From the NCBI GenBank assembly GCA_030544215.1, contig JARZZO010000016.1:32572001-32636000 (forward strand): 64,000 bases of DNA. Reading direction: 5' to 3'. This stretch comes from Zantedeschia hybrid cultivar. Taxonomy: Eukaryota > Streptophyta > Magnoliopsida > Alismatales > Araceae. Shown here piece after piece: positions 60,117 to 64,000 of the stretch. Position numbers and translations under genes: made by a program. The notes below the pieces were generated by a model that searched no databases, was not told where the DNA came from, and saw nothing but the letters and a program-made list of their open reading frames with translations. Each line of letters opens with the position of its first letter. Within the stretch, counting starts at the first letter, position 1.

Positions 60117-61431
60117 TGTAGACACGCTAATTTTGACGTCATTTCGAGTAAATTTCATATCATACAATAATGCCTCAGAATGGTCTGATAATTAATCATT
60201 AATTAATTTTTATTAATCTTTTTGAGTGTCGGGTTTAACAGATGTGTTTAAGTTAATCAATTGAATTGATTTTAGCTCAAATTTGAGTTAAAATATGAAG
60301 AATTCTAAAAGACGTCGACACAAGTGGACGCCATTTAGAGTTTATTCCTGTTTTAGCGATTAAATTTGAATTTTAATTAATTAATTTATTAACTAAAGGG
60401 CGTCTGCGAATGTCGACGCGTTTTAGGTTTCCTAGGCTATTTCTACTTCTCCTCCGGATGTTTATCCTTATCTTAATTATTCTAAAAGACGTCTACACAT
60501 GTGGACGCGTTTTACCTAATAAAGATAAAGATAACTTTTCCCGGATATTTATCCTTATCTTAATTAATATGAAAGGCGTCAGCCAAGGTGGACGCGTTTT
60601 AGATAATTACAGATAAAGATGAATTAATCAGTAATTATCTGTCGGTTAAGATGGATAAATTCGGAGTTTTCAAATGTTAATCGCGAACGCAAGAAATGCC
60701 TATAAATACCCTGCATATTGAAGAAAAAAAAAAAAAAGAGAGAAGAGAATTGAGTTGAGTTGAGCCATAGCGTTATAGCGATTTGAAGATCGAAGCAACA
60801 ACGTCGTAACGCCGGAGCGCTGCCATTCCCAGAAGTCGGCATCCCTTTCAAGATCTTCATCCTTTCAAGAGCTTCAACCAACTGGGCATAAGTTTTTCAT
60901 TACTGCATTCATTTCATTAGTTTCATTTTTCATTCACTTCATGCAAACACACACCACATCATAATCTTTCAAAAAACCTACTTAATCTAAGGGGTTTCAA
61001 GCCATTAAAACAAGTGAGTTTGCTGTTTTAAATATGCTTAAAATTATGATTAGTTCAGATACTACTTCTATTTAAATTCTCATCATAGTTCTTCATTTTT
61101 CTTTTTCTGTCTCTGCTGTACTCAACAACAACAACAAGAGATCAAAAGGGGAAATCAAGCACAACTTCTGGACGATCCTCAACCTCAAATTCCACAGCAA
61201 GAACAAAAAGCAAAGAAAGGGCTCTCTTTCTTCAGCCGGCTGAGGAAGGGGAACTAAGGACTCAATCTTCCGCATTTTAAAAGGTAGGCGATCATACTCT
61301 CTTTTGAAACTTTTTTAAGTTAAAAGTTTCTGGCGATCACTGCACTTTAGTTGCTGTTTTTAATAGGTTAGTTTACACCTAAACAACATAGATATTTCAT
61401 GTTTATCACACGGTCATTCTAAGCACCTACA
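60117..61431 (+). repeat. 3' LTR of Tat copy B
   Basis: 1315 bp, nearly identical to 47020-48334. Differences seen: one in TTTAACAxATGTG, one in CATTCCxAGAAG, one in CACACxACATC, one in GGGGAACxAAGG. TATAAATA is at 60701-60708. Confidence 0.95.
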
Positions 61432-61436
61432 TATGG

Positions 61437-61937
61437 ATGAGGTGACTTGAAACTGCAAGGCTTACTGACTAGAGTTTCCAGTCGGATCCAGATGATAGCA
61501 AGTCAACATCTGGATTCTTATTTACATTGAACGGAGGCGCAGTGTGCTGGAAGAGTTCCAAGTAAGTAACCACTGCAGATTCGACGACTGAAGCTGAGTA
61601 CATCGCTGCAGCTGAAGCCGCCAAAGAAGCAGTGTGGTTGAAGAAATTCATCACCGACCTCAGCGTAGTTCCCAGCATCTCTGAGCCTGTTCCACTGTTG
61701 TGCGACAACAATGGAGCGATTGCGCAAGCGAAAGAGCCGCGGTCTCATCAGAAATTAAAGCATATTCTGAGGTGCTTTCATCTTATCAGAGAGATCATAT
61801 CCAGAGGAGATGTAGTAGTCGAAAGAGTTCCATCCGTCGACAATGTAGCAGATCCGCTGACAAAGCCGTTGGCTCAAATTATGTTTGAGCGTCACCTAGA
61901 GTCTATAGGCTTATTGTATAAAGGTGATTGGCTTTAG
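61437..61937 (+). pseudogene. Copia pol, last part: RNase H
   Basis: After the second TATGG the Copia frame resumes: a KLTGY-like start, a DDSKSTSGFLF-type block, then TTEAEYIAAAEAAKEAVWL, LCDNNGAIAQAKEP, KHILRCFHLIREI and VPSVDNVADPLTKPL, ending at TAG 61935-61937. It matches the Copia RNase H that removes RNA from the cDNA hybrid. One internal stop (TAA) follows KSSK near 61563. Confidence 0.9.
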
Positions 61938-61951
61938 TCCAAGTGGGAGAT

Positions 61952-63491
61952 TGTTAGGTTTAGGTGGCCTACAAGCTAATCTGACTATGTAAATCTCGTT
62001 CATTTATTAATATAATGGCATAATATTCATTATGTGTAAATCGCATTAATTATCGTTTCATAATGAAGTCCGTAAATATGTGCTATAGTGATCAGATTAT
62101 GATGAGATCATACTAATGAGACTGATCACTTAAACACACATATTCTTAATCGTTCATAGTCGGAGGATATCTGAGAAGGATATCGGATATCCGGTTAGAC
62201 TAGTACAGATTACTCCTGCTCATATGATGAGGGTGACTGATGTCATAAGTCACTTGTGTGGAGACACTAAGGCGAATATGTAGGTGCTTATTGGAGAATG
62301 AGTTCACTGAACTGATCTGACTGAATCACTGGATGGTATTGTACCTCACTGTCAACCAGCTTGATTCTATTGTCGCAGTTGCGTGGATGGTCTTCGGACC
62401 TGAGACACCAAGGACACCTTGTCGGTGGACTTCTGTGCTTTGACCTTAGTCTATGAATCTCTAGCCACGGGATTCTAAAACGCCAAGGATTGGGTACAGC
62501 GGAATACCGTCGAAGGGAATTGTGTGTCAATAAGGAATCATTCGCTCTCGGTACTTAGAGAGAGAATGCTCTAGGAAGGATGCGCGGAAGTCCCTGGCCA
62601 GGGCGGACGATAATATTGGGAAAGGAGTCTTCCGATATTTATCAGCGGCATCCAATCCAAGTGAGTCGACCGGTTAGTGTTTGACAGCACGTCATACCCT
62701 GAGTTGACTCGAGAGCATTGTACGAATGAAGGATTATATCCACGCGGTAATTGTCAGCGGAAAGGTTCCAAGAGTGGGTTACTTAACCCCGATACCTTCC
62801 GGGTTCACGCGATGTTGCTTGGCACCCAACGTGATCGGAGGCCCGGTCGAATTCAATGTGCGACATCAATTCGATTGATTAATTAATTCGTAAAGGGCTA
62901 TTAATTGATTAATAAAGCCAGTGAGGAGTCACTGGGCTTATTGGGCTATTAACCGGACTAGTAATTGGGCCTAGAGGGTCACACGCAAATGATTCTCAAG
63001 GCGATGGATAAATAAGTGGGTTTTATATAAACCGGGGGTTTTTATGAAAAACCGCGCGATTAGTATAAAACATAGCGAACGGGCTGAGCAGGCCAAGCTG
63101 CTGCTAACCCTAACCGCCCCTCCTCTGTTTCTCTCTCTCTCTGGCGTCCAGACAGATCCAGATCTGCTCCGCCGCTTTTCCGAATCGCATTCGACGGGAA
63201 ATCGTCCGCGCGTTGCGGCGACCGGCGGAGGTTTCGTAGGCTGCGAAGAACGAGGAACGTGAGGATATCCGTCGCGAGGAGGATCGCGTGGACTTCGCTA
63301 GAGGGCGAGCATTTGCGCGGCTTGCGGTGTCGCACCGACGGAACCAAACGGTTGCGGATTCGAATCCGCACACGGTAAGAACCGATAATCCGATTATCGT
63401 GTTTTAGATTATTCGAAATGGGAAAAACGGATCGCTGTTTTATTTTATTTTCCGCTGCGTGAGCGATCCGGAGAAATCCGAGAACCCAACA
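61952..63491 (+). repeat. Copia 3' LTR
   Basis: It runs TGTTAGGTTTAGG to GAACCCAACA, 1540 bp, and follows the polypurine tract AAGTGGGAGAT. It pairs with 39748-41299; the differences are mainly transitions plus a few short indels. Confidence 0.93.
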
Positions 63492-63496
63492 CCTCC

Positions 63497-64000
63497 ATAG
63501 TTTTGGTCTTCAAGAGCTTCAAAGGATGAAAATGATGAGCAAGAAGAAGCCTTAGATGAACCTTCTCTTGTTGTCCACGTTTTTCTTCTCTAGAACCTTC
63601 AAATACCTTGCCTTGAGCTTCAAAATCACCGATGCCCAACTTTTTTCAAATGTTCAAAGGATGTTTTATTTATAAGAATAGGTTTTAGGGTGTTTTGGGC
63701 TTCAATAGGATTCTCTCTCGCAGTTGGACTTACCTTGGATGAGCATAGAGGAGTTAGCAACCTTCCCAACTTCGAAAATCGGATTATCTCGGTCAAATCA
63801 TGTTTATCAGGAAACTCTCAAATCGCATCCCCCAGACGGGATGCCATTTGGTTAATTAAAATGGCCAAAATAGAAAGGAAATCTGAAAAGGAAATCAAAA
63901 TACATTAGGAAACCTAAATCGCGTCTCTTAAGGGCGACGTGCTTTAGATAATTAGGAAATTAATTCGAATTAAAAATCGTAAACCCAAACAGATTAAGAC
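63497..64000 (-). mobile_element. Tat-type LTR, minus strand (right piece)
   Basis: It continues the LTR cut by the Copia at 39747. On the minus strand it shows TTTAATTCGAATTAATTTCC, a 34-bp palindrome at 63914-63947 and GGTTTCCTAATG, as in the copy B LTR (GGTTTCCTAGGC follows a palindrome there). The 'CATCCTTTGAAGCTCTTGAAG' stretch at its left edge matches 'CATCCTTTCAAGAGCTTCAA'. It runs out of the window. Confidence 0.72.

Larger units (their letters stand above)
47020..61431 (+). mobile_element. Complete Tat-lineage Ty3/gypsy retrotransposon, copy B
   Basis: 14.4 kb, with LTRs of exactly 1315 bp each (47020-48334, 60117-61431) and a perfect 5-bp duplication TATGG (47015-47019, 61432-61436). 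Only about 4 LTR differences were seen by eye (0.3%), so the insertion is young, on the order of 100,000 years at 1.3e-8. Order: PBS, leader, gag, protease, G-patch, RT, gypsy RNase H, second (archaeal-type) RNase H, integrase, long 3' region. The extra RNase H marks the Tat lineage. It inserted in the Copia RT/RNase H region. It lacks the antisense cargo of copy A. Confidence 0.95.
39748..63491 (+). mobile_element. Copia LTR retrotransposon, interrupted by Tat copy B
   Basis: Two LTRs (39748-41299 and 61952-63491) with 5-bp duplications CCTCC at 39743-39747 and 63492-63496. The internal order is primer site, leader, gag remnant, protease, integrase, RT, RNase H, polypurine tract (AAGTGGGAGAT, 61941-61951). 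Without copy B and one TATGG it is about 9.3 kb. The LTRs differ by about 30 in the first 580 bp (about 5%), nearly all transitions. At the commonly used grass LTR rate of 1.3e-8 per site per year that is roughly two million years; the rate for this plant is unknown. All coding regions are broken. Confidence 0.93.

Overview
This window is a transposon-dense stretch of flowering-plant nuclear DNA. A monocot is my best guess, from one intronless, very GC-rich, G/C-ending-codon host gene; the species is not identifiable by reading. The only convincing host gene is a cationic amino acid transporter (26453-28228, minus). Almost everything else is transposable elements of several ages, often inserted into one another.

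Left part (1-10535): the 3' part of a Tat-lineage Ty3/gypsy retrotransposon ('copy A') runs from the integrase C-terminus (1-555) to its 3' LTR (8024-9380). Between pol and LTR it carries about 5.2 kb that a second Tat copy lacks. This cargo holds two antisense, intron-containing, now broken genes of plant-mobile-domain type (1778-4612 and 5275-6670). Copy A sits in an older chromovirus-like LTR remnant (9381-10535).

Middle part (10536-39205): a tandem repeat; a CACTA-type remnant split by a 2.7-kb solo LTR (11168-13903, duplication AATCG); a decayed minus-strand Copia element; a Copia solo LTR (19420-21000); a minus-strand L1-type LINE holding a SINE and a poly(A)-tailed retroposon; the transporter gene; two TRIM-like mini-retrotransposons; and a 4.4-kb CACTA element (33744-38106).

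Right part (39206-64000): a three-level nest. A minus-strand Tat-type LTR is interrupted by a Copia element (39748-63491, duplication CCTCC). That Copia is interrupted inside its reverse transcriptase/RNase H region by a complete, very young Tat element ('copy B', 47020-61431, duplication TATGG, two 1315-bp LTRs with about 4 differences seen by eye). Copy B has gag, protease, G-patch, RT, two RNases H and integrase, but is interrupted by three TAG codons, one TGA and a frame change at an A run.

The most unusual signal is a 34-bp imperfect palindrome (12-bp arms, 10-bp spacer). It recurs more than 30 times in the LTRs and untranslated parts of the Tat elements, in the antisense cargo and in the apparently unrelated solo LTR. 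In Tat LTRs it occurs four times at a spacing of about 88 bp.
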